Shown here: positions 19,345 through 28,327 of the stretch, piece after piece
Layout: each line of letters opens with the position of its first letter
Numbering within the stretch: the first letter of the stretch is position 1
Assembly: GCF_013408825.1 (NCBI RefSeq)
Contig: NZ_JACCBZ010000006.1
Location: 186,001 to 250,000, forward strand
Source: Mucilaginibacter tundrae
Lineage (GTDB): Bacteria > Bacteroidota > Bacteroidia > Sphingobacteriales > Sphingobacteriaceae
Reading direction: 5' to 3'
DNA: 64,000 bases
Notes under the pieces: generated by a model
Database searches by the model: none
Seen by the model: the letters and a program-made list of their open reading frames with translations, nothing else
Told to the model about the DNA's origin: nothing
Program-made: the position numbers and the translations under genes

Positions 19345-20544
19345 ATGAGTTTATCAGTTTATATAGCAGGTGTCGGGGTGATTTCAGCCATTGGCAATAA
19401 TGTTGCCGAGAACCTGGCTTCGCTTAAAAGCGAACATGCAGGCATGGGTGATATTACGATGGTGGATACCATTTACAGCAAGCAATTGCCTGTTGCCGAA
19501 GTAAAGTTGAACAATGATGAACTGGCTGCCATGGCTGATATGCATGCAAATATTAGTCGCACTACTTTGTTGAGCGCGATTGCGGCTAAGGAAGCTTTGG
19601 ATGATGCTGATATTCCTGACCTGAATAATTTACGAACTGGTTTTGTTTCGGCAAACTCAGTTGGCGGAATGGATAAGAGCGAGGATTTCTTTGTAAAGTT
19701 TTTAGCTGATAACAGTAAAGGCAAACTGCGGGATATATTTGACCATGAGTGTGGCAGCATGACTGAATTGGTTGCTGATAAATTGGGCATCAGTGATTTT
19801 ATGACAACGATTAGTACCGCTTGTTCATCTTCGGCTAACGCGATATTTTACGGTGCGCGATTGGTCAAAAACGATGTATTGGATGTGGTGATAGCAGGTG
19901 GAACAGATTCGCTGACCAAATTTACTTTGAACGGATTTAATACCCTGATGATATTGGACAAAGAGTTTTGCAAACCTTTTGATGAGAACCGCGAGGGGTT
20001 GAATTTAGGCGAGGGGTCGGGCTATTTGGTTTTGATATCTGAAAAAGTAGCTAAAACATTAGCGAAACAACCTTATTGCACGTTAAGCGGCTATAATAAC
20101 AGTAACGATGCCTATCATCAAACCGCTTCATCGCCGGATGGTACAGGTTCCTACCTGGCTATGCAGGGTGCTTTGAAAAAAAGCAGGTTACAGACTACGG
20201 ATATTGATTACATCAACCTGCATGGTACAGGCACGCCAAATAATGATAGTGCCGAAGGGACAGCCATCAAACGCTTATTCGGGCCGAATTTCCCGCCGAT
20301 GAGTTCGACCAAATCATATACTGGACATACTTTAGGCGCAAGTGGTGCAATTGAGGCGGTGTATTCGGTATTAGCCATCAAAAACAAATTGATTTACCCT
20401 AACCTGCGATTTGAAACCCGTATGGACGAATTGCCGTTTGAACCAGTGAAGGAATTATTAACGGAACAAGATATTAAACACGTTATGTCGAACTCATTTG
20501 GCTTTGGCGGCAATTGTACATCACTTATATTTTCGGCTGTTTAA
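19345..20544 (+). CDS. Beta-ketoacyl-ACP synthase (KS), pigment locus
   Basis: This 399-residue FabF/FabB-like enzyme has C160 in STACSSSAN, the first His in HGTGTPNND and the second in GHTLGASG. The C terminus has the usual NSFGFGGNC. It is preceded by AGGGAG, one of few good ribosome-binding sites here. Two bases separate its stop from the next start. Pairing with the Cys-less protein downstream resembles KS/chain-length-factor heterodimers of aryl polyene synthesis. Confidence 0.88.
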   Translation: MSLSVYIAGVGVISAIGNNVAENLASLKSEHAGMGDITMVDTIYSKQLPVAEVKLNNDELAAMADMHANISRTTLLSAIAAKEALDDADIPDLNNLRTGFVSANSVGGMDKSEDFFVKFLADNSKGKLRDIFDHECGSMTELVADKLGISDFMTTISTACSSSANAIFYGARLVKNDVLDVVIAGGTDSLTKFTLNGFNTLMILDKEFCKPFDENREGLNLGEGSGYLVLISEKVAKTLAKQPYCTLSGYNNSNDAYHQTASSPDGTGSYLAMQGALKKSRLQTTDIDYINLHGTGTPNNDSAEGTAIKRLFGPNFPPMSSTKSYTGHTLGASGAIEAVYSVLAIKNKLIYPNLRFETRMDELPFEPVKELLTEQDIKHVMSNSFGFGGNCTSLIFSAV

Positions 20545-20546
20545 TT

Positions 20547-21602
20547 ATGAAAGTATATATTCGCTCATCCGCCTGTGTATCGCCGCAAAACACGTTTAAT
20601 TCAGATAGCTTCTTAACCGATATTGTTGAATCGACCGGCACCCGTTTAAAAGCCATCGAACCTGATTACAAGGAATTCATCGACCCAAAACAGATCAGGC
20701 GCATGAGCCATGTGATCAAGATGGGGATAGCTGCCGCTAAAAGCTGTTTAACCCAGGCTAATGTTGAAATGCCGGGCGCGATAATTACCGGCACTGCATT
20801 CGGCTGTATGGCGGACACTATTACCTTTTTAACCCGCATAGTTGAACAGGAAGAAGAAATGCTGCCCCCAACGGCATTTATACAATCTACCCACAACACT
20901 GTCGCGGCCCAGATAGCGCTAATGTTGGAATGTCATAATTATAATAGCACGTTTGTTCATAAAGGCATCTCGTTTGAAAGCGCCTTATTTGACGCGATGA
21001 TGCTTTTGAACGAACACGAGGCAGACAACATATTAGTTGGCGGAGTTGAAGAAATGGTAGATACCAGCTTTACAGTATTAACTCGTTTAGGGTTGTACAA
21101 AAGATGGCCCGTATCAAACCTATCACTTTACGACACATCCACCAATGGCACCGTAGGTGGCGAAGGTGCGGCTTTTGTATTGCTGACGGGTGAAGAGTCG
21201 GTGGAGAACTTAGCGCAGCTTACAGGGCTTAAAACACTGTATAAACCAAAATCTATCGAAGAAGGCATTATCGATTTTCTAAAATCTCATGAATTGGGCA
21301 TTGATGATATCGACCTAATAATAACCGGTAAAAACGGCGACACCAGAAATGACGAGGTTTATACAGAATTAGGCACTTCAATTTTCAAAAATAAAGCACT
21401 TGCTAATTACAAACATCTTTGCGGTGAGTACCCAACTTCATCATCATTCGCGTTGTGGATGACTTCAAATATTATAAAAGATGGCGTAATACCGGAGATT
21501 TTGAAAGAGGGAGATTTCGACTCGATATCGCCCAAAAATGTGTTGATTTATAACCATTATCAGGGTAAATATCATTCGTTAATGCTGGTTTCGGCGGTAT
21601 AG
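20547..21602 (+). CDS. Chain-length-factor-like ketosynthase homologue
   Basis: This protein is about 351 residues. I chose ATG 20547 (MKVYIRSSACVSPQ) over an upstream start that would overlap the preceding KS by 31 bases. The fold markers of a KS are present (GTAFGCMADT, NILVGGVEEM, GGEGAAFVLL), but the catalytic Cys region reads NSTFVHKGISFES and lacks Cys. It therefore should not condense by itself. It probably pairs with the KS just upstream and sets polyene length. The plus block ends here at a large hairpin. Confidence 0.75.
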   Translation: MKVYIRSSACVSPQNTFNSDSFLTDIVESTGTRLKAIEPDYKEFIDPKQIRRMSHVIKMGIAAAKSCLTQANVEMPGAIITGTAFGCMADTITFLTRIVEQEEEMLPPTAFIQSTHNTVAAQIALMLECHNYNSTFVHKGISFESALFDAMMLLNEHEADNILVGGVEEMVDTSFTVLTRLGLYKRWPVSNLSLYDTSTNGTVGGEGAAFVLLTGEESVENLAQLTGLKTLYKPKSIEEGIIDFLKSHELGIDDIDLIITGKNGDTRNDEVYTELGTSIFKNKALANYKHLCGEYPTSSSFALWMTSNIIKDGVIPEILKEGDFDSISPKNVLIYNHYQGKYHSLMLVSAV

Positions 21603-21615
21603 GTTTCTTTTACGT

Positions 21616-21697
21616 CGGGCTGTCCTGCTGAGCGTAGTCGAAGCATGTGGGTTGGCCTTTACGCATATGCTTCAACTACGCTCAGCAGGACAACCCG
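21616..21697. repeat. Long hairpin (REP-like) between convergent pigment operons
   Basis: The arms 21616-21646 and 21667-21697 are 31 bases each and pair at 29 positions, with the two mismatches allowing G-U pairs. The core TGCTGAGCGTAGTCGAAGCAT is clearly related to the hairpin at 11801-11878. It probably terminates transcription from one or both sides. Confidence 0.85.
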
Positions 21698-21761
21698 CAT
21701 TTGATAATGACAAATTCAGCATAATTGTCTGTGGGGGACACAGGCAATGGTTATAGTTAAA

Positions 21762-22025
21762 TTACTTCTTTCCGTGCTCCTGGATATAATCAGCCATAGT
21801 AGCTACATCAACCAACACTTTACGGCCTTCGCGGGGGTCTTTAATATCGATACCGTATTCTTTTTTTAACAGAACGATCAATTCCAGGGAATCAATAGAG
21901 TCCAAGCCTAAACCTGCGCCGAACAAGGGTTCATTATCTGTAATATCAGCAGGGGTCAAATCAGTCAAATTTAAAAACTTTATGATCTGTGCTTTCAGTT
22001 GTTCTTTTAGTTCGGTAGTTTCCAT
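21762..22025 (-). CDS. Acyl carrier protein, pigment locus
   Basis: This 87-residue carrier has the phosphopantetheine motif GLDSIDSLEL with S43 as attachment site. The acidic helical pattern is typical. It is the last gene of the minus block, nine bases after the ABC permease. It may carry the aryl polyene or the fatty beta-ketoacyl chain used for the resorcinol. A second ACP with a different motif lies at 30892-31149, so the two may have separate jobs. Confidence 0.88.
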   Translation of the reverse strand: METTELKEQLKAQIIKFLNLTDLTPADITDNEPLFGAGLGLDSIDSLELIVLLKKEYGIDIKDPREGRKVLVDVATMADYIQEHGKK

Positions 22026-22034
22026 TTATGGCAA

Positions 22035-23312
22035 TTATATTAAATTTTTTCTTTTAAGTCCCCAAAAAGTTATCAATTGGAGCACTACGGTTATAATAAA
22101 TAAAGGGATGATATTGTTTACCACATCTTTAAGTTTTCCGCCTTCGAGGAATAAAGAGTAGTAGGCCTGAAGCGCCCAGTGCATCGGCGAAAAGTTGGCA
22201 GCCGTTTTTGCAAAACCCTCCATCGCGAAGCTTGGCACCATTAAACCACCTATAGCAGCTAATATTACGATAGATACCGCGCCAAAACCATTGGCCTGCT
22301 CCTGTGTATCGGCAAAAACACCAACGCAAATGGAATAACTAACCGCGCACCAGCCGCATATCACGGTTACGATGATCAGGGCTAATATATCCGAGGGCAA
22401 ATTCAATGCAGGTAATCCAAAGAATGGAAAAAGCCAAATCCCCATGGAGAATATTACCGCTGCTTGCAGCAAAGTAACTGCGAGATACGTGATCTGCTTG
22501 GAAAAGATCCCTACCAAATAATTGGTCGGCAATGTTTTTAACCTGATAAAGCTACCGCTTACTTTTTCCCTTACCACACTGCCGCCTAATGACATAATGA
22601 CGAAGAACATCGCGAAGATCGTCCATGCAGGTACATTATGCTGGGTAGCATTTGGTGTAGCGCGGGTGCCATCTTTAGATACAGGGATCTCATTGATTGC
22701 TGTATTGTTGTTGAGCATTTCATTTTCCAGGTTCTCAGGCAGTTGTTTTTCATTGATGGAAAAATATAAACTCCGCAATGTTTCCCGGCTTTCAACCAAT
22801 TGCAATGCGCTGCGGATTCCGCCTTGTACTGACAAGCGTAATGATTCCTGTAAAATAGGATTGTAGTAAAGTGTAAGCGGATCAACATCTCCTACCTTCT
22901 TGGAACTATCGCCTGCTAACCCAAAACTGGTTAAGGCTTTGCCCGCTATGCTTTTTGATTTCGCTTCTACTTTACGTGAAAAATCGGATGGAATGATCAC
23001 CCCAAGCATCGCGTCATTATCATGCATAGCATCAGCCATTTGCTGCGCGCTTTTATCCGTGGGTACAAGCGCCACTTTGAACATGCCTATTTTGCTTATT
23101 GATTTGATCAATTGCTTACTGGCTTGGCCGGTATCGCTGTTACAAATCAGTATAGAAAGCTTGTTTTTATTAACGAGGTTGAAGGTGCTGTTCTGGATGC
23201 TGGTTACCACCACCACAAGGATTATCGGCATTACAAACATGAGCGATATACCTACCTTATCGCGCAGCAATACCCTTACATCTTTTACAATTGTTGCCCA
23301 GAGCTTGAACAT
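22035..23312 (-). CDS. ABC-2 type transporter permease
   Basis: This 425-residue inner-membrane protein has an N-terminal membrane segment (ISLMFVMPIILVVVVTSIQ), a long periplasmic portion, then a cluster of five or so membrane segments, the ABC2_membrane_3 layout. Its ATG overlaps the ATPase stop by one base. With that ATPase it should form an exporter, probably moving the pigment or its precursor across the inner membrane. Its cargo is inferred from position only. Confidence 0.82.
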   Translation of the reverse strand: MFKLWATIVKDVRVLLRDKVGISLMFVMPIILVVVVTSIQNSTFNLVNKNKLSILICNSDTGQASKQLIKSISKIGMFKVALVPTDKSAQQMADAMHDNDAMLGVIIPSDFSRKVEAKSKSIAGKALTSFGLAGDSSKKVGDVDPLTLYYNPILQESLRLSVQGGIRSALQLVESRETLRSLYFSINEKQLPENLENEMLNNNTAINEIPVSKDGTRATPNATQHNVPAWTIFAMFFVIMSLGGSVVREKVSGSFIRLKTLPTNYLVGIFSKQITYLAVTLLQAAVIFSMGIWLFPFFGLPALNLPSDILALIIVTVICGWCAVSYSICVGVFADTQEQANGFGAVSIVILAAIGGLMVPSFAMEGFAKTAANFSPMHWALQAYYSLFLEGGKLKDVVNNIIPLFIITVVLQLITFWGLKRKNLI

Positions 23313-24067
23313 TAGTTTCGGTATTCCTTTCCGGTTAAATTTAAAAACAATTGTTCAAGGCTTTCTTGCTTGTGGTCTTTAAGCATATTGCGTAAACTGT
23401 CTTGCGCTATTATTTTGCCGCCATCAATCAAAGCTACTTGTTGGCACAAGTCTTCGGCTTCGCTTAATTGGTGCGAGGTATAGACTAGTGTAGTTCCGTT
23501 TTTATTTAGCTCAAGCAGGTAGTTTACGATGGCATGGCCTGTTTGCACATCCACCCCTACCGTCGGTTCATCTAAAAATAGTATCTCCGGGTTATGAATT
23601 ACACCGATGGCCAAATTAACCCTCCGTTTCATCCCGCCTGAAAACTTTTGAACCTGCTTATCCCGCACTTCTTCCAACCCCAAAATATTCAGCAACTCAT
23701 CCGTTCTTTGTTTGATGGTTGATTTGCTTAAACCCGACCAAGCGCCAAAAAATTCTAAATTTTCTGCCGGACTCAATTCCTGGTAGAACGAAAAGTCCTG
23801 CGGAACAAAGCCAAATAAGCGATTGGTTGCATTATTATTTTGCTTACCCATTTCGTGGCCTAAAAGTTTAACATGTCCGCTGTCCGCTGTAAGCAAACCC
23901 GTCATTAAACTGATTAGCGTGGTTTTGCCTGCCCCATTAGGCCCGAACAAACCAAAGCGCGCGCCCTTTTCTACCTTTAAATTAAGGCCCGAAAAGGAAA
24001 CTTCGGCGTTTCCGGGGTAATGGAAACCGATGTTCTCAACTTCTATCGCGAATGGGTTTACTGCCAT
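23312..24067 (-). CDS. ABC transporter ATP-binding protein
   Basis: This 251-residue ATPase has Walker A GPNGAGKTTL, the signature KFSGGMKRR, Walker B ILFLDEPTVG and the switch His in YTSHQ. It is of the DrrA-like export subtype that pairs with ABC-2 permeases. It overlaps the genes on both sides (10 bases upstream, one downstream), so translation is coupled. The pigment setting suggests lipid-like cargo. Confidence 0.92.
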   Translation of the reverse strand: MAVNPFAIEVENIGFHYPGNAEVSFSGLNLKVEKGARFGLFGPNGAGKTTLISLMTGLLTADSGHVKLLGHEMGKQNNNATNRLFGFVPQDFSFYQELSPAENLEFFGAWSGLSKSTIKQRTDELLNILGLEEVRDKQVQKFSGGMKRRVNLAIGVIHNPEILFLDEPTVGVDVQTGHAIVNYLLELNKNGTTLVYTSHQLSEAEDLCQQVALIDGGKIIAQDSLRNMLKDHKQESLEQLFLNLTGKEYRN

Positions 24068-25071
24068 TTTATATTTTTTAACTTTTTGAAGGCGTCCTCT
24101 TCTAAATCAGCAATTTCTAACAGGTAGTCGCCCATTTTATTAAAATCTTCCTGGCTGCCAATGCGGCCTTTAAAAATTCCGGCTGCTTGTACCGCCGCTG
24201 TGCGCCACATATCGCCTGCCTGTGTAAATAATACAGATATTTCGGCCAATTGGTTGCCCGGTAAATAAGCATCTGCTTCCTGCAGAAATGCCGCGTAAAT
24301 ATATCGGAATCCACCGCCGCCGGTGCCAATCTCCTCCTGCATTCGAACCATTTGAGCCAGATAAAGTTTTGATTTTTCAATACCGAGCTTATCCCGCCAT
24401 TTTTTGATCTTTTTACCCGTGTTTCTAATACCTGATATGCCCGCGAAACTGCCGGGGATATTCAGCATGTTATAAATGTTCTTTTTGATGCCGCTTTTGA
24501 TGGCTTCCTTGATCGTATCATCTGTAATCACCGCGCCTTTTTTGGCGTAGTAGAGATGGCCGTTCGGTGCTAAAGCACCTTTCGCGAAACGCACCCGCTC
24601 CAATTGATAACTACTCATGGTATGCGTAGTTTCCATGATCGGATCGCTTATGAGATAGTTGTCGCCTTGCTTGTCGTAAACAATGAGGTTATGGGCGTTA
24701 AAATGGAACCGATATTCGCGCGGGAAATATGGTAGATAATAAACGCCGACCTGGCAGCCTACGGGGATGCCTTCGGCTAAACGATCGTCTAAATAAGTTT
24801 TCGCTTTTTGTTTTGAGCTAAATTTTTTCCTGACAACAGGTATACCCAGCGATTTTGCAGCCCTGTTAAATATAAACCCCGGCAGGGTGCGAAACGCAAT
24901 AGCCGGGCCATTATTGATCTTAATCAAAGGGATATAGGCAAAAAACAAACCCGCGCCAATACCAAAGGCCAGCGGCTCGGTTATTTTGCCGTTAGAGGCT
25001 ATGCTTAATAAATTACTGGTAACGCCCGATTCACAATGCGCGCCCTGACGGTGCTCGAAATCAGTCTTCAT
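24058..25071 (-). CDS. BtrH-family protein (BtrH_N / DUF4872), putative acyltransferase
   Basis: This 337-residue protein matches the butirosin BtrH layout: an N-terminal papain-like domain with C13 in GAHCESGVTSN, a His in FHFNAHNLIVYD and an Asp in LISDP as a possible triad, then a helical domain. BtrH is known to move an acyl group from an ACP onto an amine. Here, between dar genes, an ACP and an exporter, it is a good candidate for joining the ACP-bound aryl polyene to the resorcinol hydroxyl. That ester-forming role is inference. Confidence 0.65.
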   Translation of the reverse strand: MKTDFEHRQGAHCESGVTSNLLSIASNGKITEPLAFGIGAGLFFAYIPLIKINNGPAIAFRTLPGFIFNRAAKSLGIPVVRKKFSSKQKAKTYLDDRLAEGIPVGCQVGVYYLPYFPREYRFHFNAHNLIVYDKQGDNYLISDPIMETTHTMSSYQLERVRFAKGALAPNGHLYYAKKGAVITDDTIKEAIKSGIKKNIYNMLNIPGSFAGISGIRNTGKKIKKWRDKLGIEKSKLYLAQMVRMQEEIGTGGGGFRYIYAAFLQEADAYLPGNQLAEISVLFTQAGDMWRTAAVQAAGIFKGRIGSQEDFNKMGDYLLEIADLEEDAFKKLKNIKWQ

Positions 25072-25468
25072 GAATGGTCATACTTTTAAGGTCTTCCACC
25101 TTTATATTAAACGCCTCAGCGTATTTTTCTAATTTTTGGATTGATAGTTTATCGAATGCTTCGGGCTTCAAATGTCTTTTGATCTGCCATTTCCAAAACC
25201 CGGTGTAACCTGCCAAAATACTAATGTCCATCAACCGGTATTCCATAAAAAACAACAACTGACTGGCCTCTTTATTCAGCACTTTTTGTTTTGCTGCCGC
25301 GATGCGTTTTTCAATATCACCCCAGGCAACATCAAGCGCTGTTATTTTAACATCCCAGCCGCTGCTTAAAGCCGCCACATATTTGCCCGAACTATCCGTA
25401 GCATAACAAAGTTCCTTAGTTATTTTGCCAAGCGAACTTAAATCCTGCGGTACTTCATCCTTTTTCAT
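25061..25468 (-). CDS. Hypothetical protein of the pigment locus
   Basis: This 135-residue soluble, helical protein is not recognised. It has no signal peptide or membrane segment. Its stop overlaps the start of the BtrH-like gene by 11 bases, so the two are translationally coupled and may work as a pair. A Trp/Lys-rich stretch (GFWKWQIKRHLKP) and a C-terminal helix (LEKYAEAFNI) are the only features. Confidence 0.6.
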   Translation of the reverse strand: MKKDEVPQDLSSLGKITKELCYATDSSGKYVAALSSGWDVKITALDVAWGDIEKRIAAAKQKVLNKEASQLLFFMEYRLMDISILAGYTGFWKWQIKRHLKPEAFDKLSIQKLEKYAEAFNIKVEDLKSMTIHED

Positions 25469-25486
25469 AACCTAAAACAACTTATG

Positions 25487-26635
25487 TTATACAACAGTAA
25501 GCATTGCATACATATACGAAAAACGTGCACTCTCGGGTACTAATAACAATATCTTTTCGCCTTTTTTAAGTCGGCCGCTTTTAAAAAGCTCATCTATCAT
25601 CAGGTAAACCGATGCCGCGCCCACGTTGCCTACGGTGTACAGGTTGATGAACCATTTTTCGTAAGGGATGCCGCCGCCGTATTCTTCGATCATATCATAT
25701 ATCTTGCTTTTGAAAAAGTTGCTGGATATGTGGGGTAAAAACCAATCAATATCGGTAACATCAAGCCCTTTTTTCTCAAATATTTCTTTGATCTTTCTGC
25801 CGCCTAAAGGCACAATATTATCACTCAATAAAGTAATATCCTGCTTTACACTGAAGATGGATTTAGTCATGATCTCTTCGGGCGTGTAATCCATAAAGCC
25901 TTTTAAAGTACCATCCTCCAGTTTATCACCACCCATATACATACAGGTGTTCATTTCGTTAGCGTAAGATACACCTTCGATCCATTCAACTTTTAGGCTG
26001 ATGCCTTCGGGATTAGGCTTATCTGTTAATAAAAAAGCTGAAGCACCATCAGATAACATCCACCTTAAAAAATCCTTTTGGAAAGCGATATATGGGTTTT
26101 CATCAAGTTCGATCAGTTTTTGGGCTTCTTCTTCAAATACATCCGAAACTAACAAGCCTGAAAATCTTTCAGAACCGGTTGCGACGGCCGTTTTTATTTC
26201 TCCTGATTTAATGGCCAGGTAAGCATATTTTAAAGCGTGCATTCCCGCGCAGCAAACGCCTGATGGCGATACTACCTCGATACCACCAGTCTCAGGCAAC
26301 CAGCCATGCGTCATTACGCCGTGGCTAGGCATCATCTGGTCTGGCGATGAAGTACCGCAGGAAAGCAATTCAATTTGTTTTAGCTTTTCAGCATCATTAT
26401 TAAACAATTCCCTCACGGCAAGTGCCGTCATTTGCGCATTGGTATGAGTTGATTTATGTTCTTTGGTAAGCGCGTAATAACGGTTGGTTATACCATTATT
26501 GCGCAGTACAATTTTTTTTGACTTTGAAGGCTTATTATTGATATACCCCAGGTACGATTCCATTTCATCATTAGAAACGGGTTCATTAGGAAAATAAGCC
26601 GAGGTATGATTGATATAAACACTAGTATCAGACAT
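25487..26635 (-). CDS. darB: DarB-like 3-oxoacyl-ACP synthase III
   Basis: This 382-residue KAS III-type condensing enzyme has the probable active Cys C129 in SGVCCAGMHALKYA, His in LPHISSNF and an Asn in TVGNVGAAS. Together with DarA next to it, it matches the dialkylresorcinol synthase pair known from the dar locus of Pseudomonas and from flexirubin producers. It should condense two beta-ketoacyl precursors to the cyclic product. It lies 15 bases after darA. Confidence 0.85.
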   Translation of the reverse strand: MSDTSVYINHTSAYFPNEPVSNDEMESYLGYINNKPSKSKKIVLRNNGITNRYYALTKEHKSTHTNAQMTALAVRELFNNDAEKLKQIELLSCGTSSPDQMMPSHGVMTHGWLPETGGIEVVSPSGVCCAGMHALKYAYLAIKSGEIKTAVATGSERFSGLLVSDVFEEEAQKLIELDENPYIAFQKDFLRWMLSDGASAFLLTDKPNPEGISLKVEWIEGVSYANEMNTCMYMGGDKLEDGTLKGFMDYTPEEIMTKSIFSVKQDITLLSDNIVPLGGRKIKEIFEKKGLDVTDIDWFLPHISSNFFKSKIYDMIEEYGGGIPYEKWFINLYTVGNVGAASVYLMIDELFKSGRLKKGEKILLLVPESARFSYMYAMLTVV

Positions 26636-26650
26636 ATTATATTATTAGTA

Positions 26651-27553
26651 TCAGTTGTTTACTTGTAAGTATTTTAATTTTTTGGCCTGTATCCTTCGGC
26701 CTGAGAATGGCTTCAGAAAAACAGCATCTAATGTAAGCAAAACAGGCGCACCTAAAAACAAGGCGATAAAAAGATAGTATTTAAATGCTGCCGCCCAGGG
26801 CAATTGGTTTTTACGTTTTGAAATGATCTTTGCCCAAACCGCGAATATCGGTTTCGCCCTCGCCTCGGTAAACATCAATGGGTACTTTATCACCACTGCT
26901 TTTTGCTCAATCAGTTCATCCTGTAAGCTATCGAGGGTATTATACTCCAAATGCCTGGCAACGGTTTCGCCATAAATTTTAGTATTGGCGATATCTTCTT
27001 CGTCTATACCGGGTTTTGGAAATATATTCAGATAACGCTCTTTTTTGCCGGATAGCATCCAGTAAAAAATGGTAACAAAGCTCACCACGTTTGGGTGCTT
27101 ATCAACCAAAGCTACATTACCTACCAGCTTTGCACCTGCTTCTTTTAACGAAGCGCGAACCCGCACGTAAGCATTGATCCACATATTGCGCGCGGCGCTG
27201 ATGGTAACCACCGGAGTGTCTTTTAGCAAGGTCTTAAAACTCTCATCCTGTAATAAAGAATTGGTTGGGATGCTCGGTGATAAAAACCAGGGCTGATAGC
27301 CGAGAATGATCAGGTCATATTTTTCTTCCTTAAAATTTAGGGGATGGAGCGGCGTTGGAATGCTTAACACGCAAGAAGGCATCACCGAAAAAAAGCTGCT
27401 GCCTGTCCACGGGAAATTATAGTCTTTCACCGTTTTCACCATCACCTTCTCCACCGAATTACCGGCCTCGACAAGCGGTGCGGTAAATGAATCAATGATC
27501 TCACCCATTTGGCCAGATTGCGTATAATAAATAGCTAAGATCTTTTTATCCAT
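26651..27553 (-). CDS. darA: DarA-like dialkylresorcinol condensing enzyme
   Basis: This protein is about 300 residues, with ATG 27551-27553 (MDKKILAIYYTQSGQMGEI) preferred over an upstream TTG. The N-terminal flavodoxin-like pattern, the WFLSPSIP block and the late hydrophobic segment (YYLFIALFLGAPVLLTLDAVF) are those of DarA proteins. DarA acts with DarB to form dialkylresorcinols, the alcohol part of flexirubins. The order darA-darB is typical. Confidence 0.82.
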   Translation of the reverse strand: MDKKILAIYYTQSGQMGEIIDSFTAPLVEAGNSVEKVMVKTVKDYNFPWTGSSFFSVMPSCVLSIPTPLHPLNFKEEKYDLIILGYQPWFLSPSIPTNSLLQDESFKTLLKDTPVVTISAARNMWINAYVRVRASLKEAGAKLVGNVALVDKHPNVVSFVTIFYWMLSGKKERYLNIFPKPGIDEEDIANTKIYGETVARHLEYNTLDSLQDELIEQKAVVIKYPLMFTEARAKPIFAVWAKIISKRKNQLPWAAAFKYYLFIALFLGAPVLLTLDAVFLKPFSGRRIQAKKLKYLQVNN

Positions 27554-27588
27554 TCTCAACAAAGTTAAAAAACTATCTTTTTAATGAA

Positions 27589-28104
27589 TTAAAAATCTTC
27601 AGCGTGAAGTACTTTTGATTTTTTACAGTAATCCAATATCGCATGTTGTACTACCGGCGACAGATTTTTGAAGTTTTGCTTTACTATCATTTTATCAGCC
27701 TCGATATCAGCATGGTATTTTACAATTTTAGGCGCATGTTCTTCAATAGCAAGCCTTAAAAAGTGGTTCTCTACATTATCAGGATTGTTAATTATGGCAG
27801 TTTCCAGTTTTATACGGCCCGCTTTAAATAAATCGAGTTTTTTGCGGGGGCCACTAATTAAATCTGCTTTTTTCAACAACAATGCGCCCTCATAACCTTC
27901 TTTATTAGTGGTTGCATAGCCTGTTACTACAATCAGCTCATCGTTGATGGCGTTAACATCACCACTAGACATCACGTTGTAAAAGGCCTCCTTATCAAAC
28001 CTAAGTCTTTGCTGGGCAATGCTTCTCTGCATTAATCCCGGCAAAAGCAGTAAGCTAAAAATAAAGACTATCTTGAATTCTGTTTTTTTCATCTTCTCAA
28101 ACAT
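27589..28104 (-). CDS. Secreted hypothetical protein, first gene of the dar block
   Basis: This 171-residue protein has a signal peptide (KIVFIFSLLLLPGL, cut near IAQ). The start could be the ATG at 28104 or the one five residues on (MKKTEFK). The mature part is mostly helical and charged (NHFLRLAIEEHAPKIVKYHADIEADK). I do not recognise a family. It heads the minus block, 35 bases before darA, so it may help handle the pigment in the periplasm. Confidence 0.6.
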   Translation of the reverse strand: MFEKMKKTEFKIVFIFSLLLLPGLMQRSIAQQRLRFDKEAFYNVMSSGDVNAINDELIVVTGYATTNKEGYEGALLLKKADLISGPRKKLDLFKAGRIKLETAIINNPDNVENHFLRLAIEEHAPKIVKYHADIEADKMIVKQNFKNLSPVVQHAILDYCKKSKVLHAEDF

Positions 28105-28327
28105 AATAAATATAAATGCTTCGGCAATATATACCTGTGTTATACATTTGTGTAATAGTACAACGGCTGTGTAACATATTATAATAAGTTTTGTTACATT
28201 ATATACTTGCCATCTATTAATTTTAATTTACTTTCACTTACTTTGGGGCTTAATTTTTTATTGTTGATGATTGGCCCCGACATTAACATAAGACAGTTTA
28301 TGGCTACAATAGTTTAAAAGCGATTTG

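Noticed and set aside
20514..20546. Upstream start of the chain-length-factor-like gene
   Set aside because: It would overlap the preceding KS by 31 bases and adds an unlikely N terminus; ATG 20547 aligns with KS starts.
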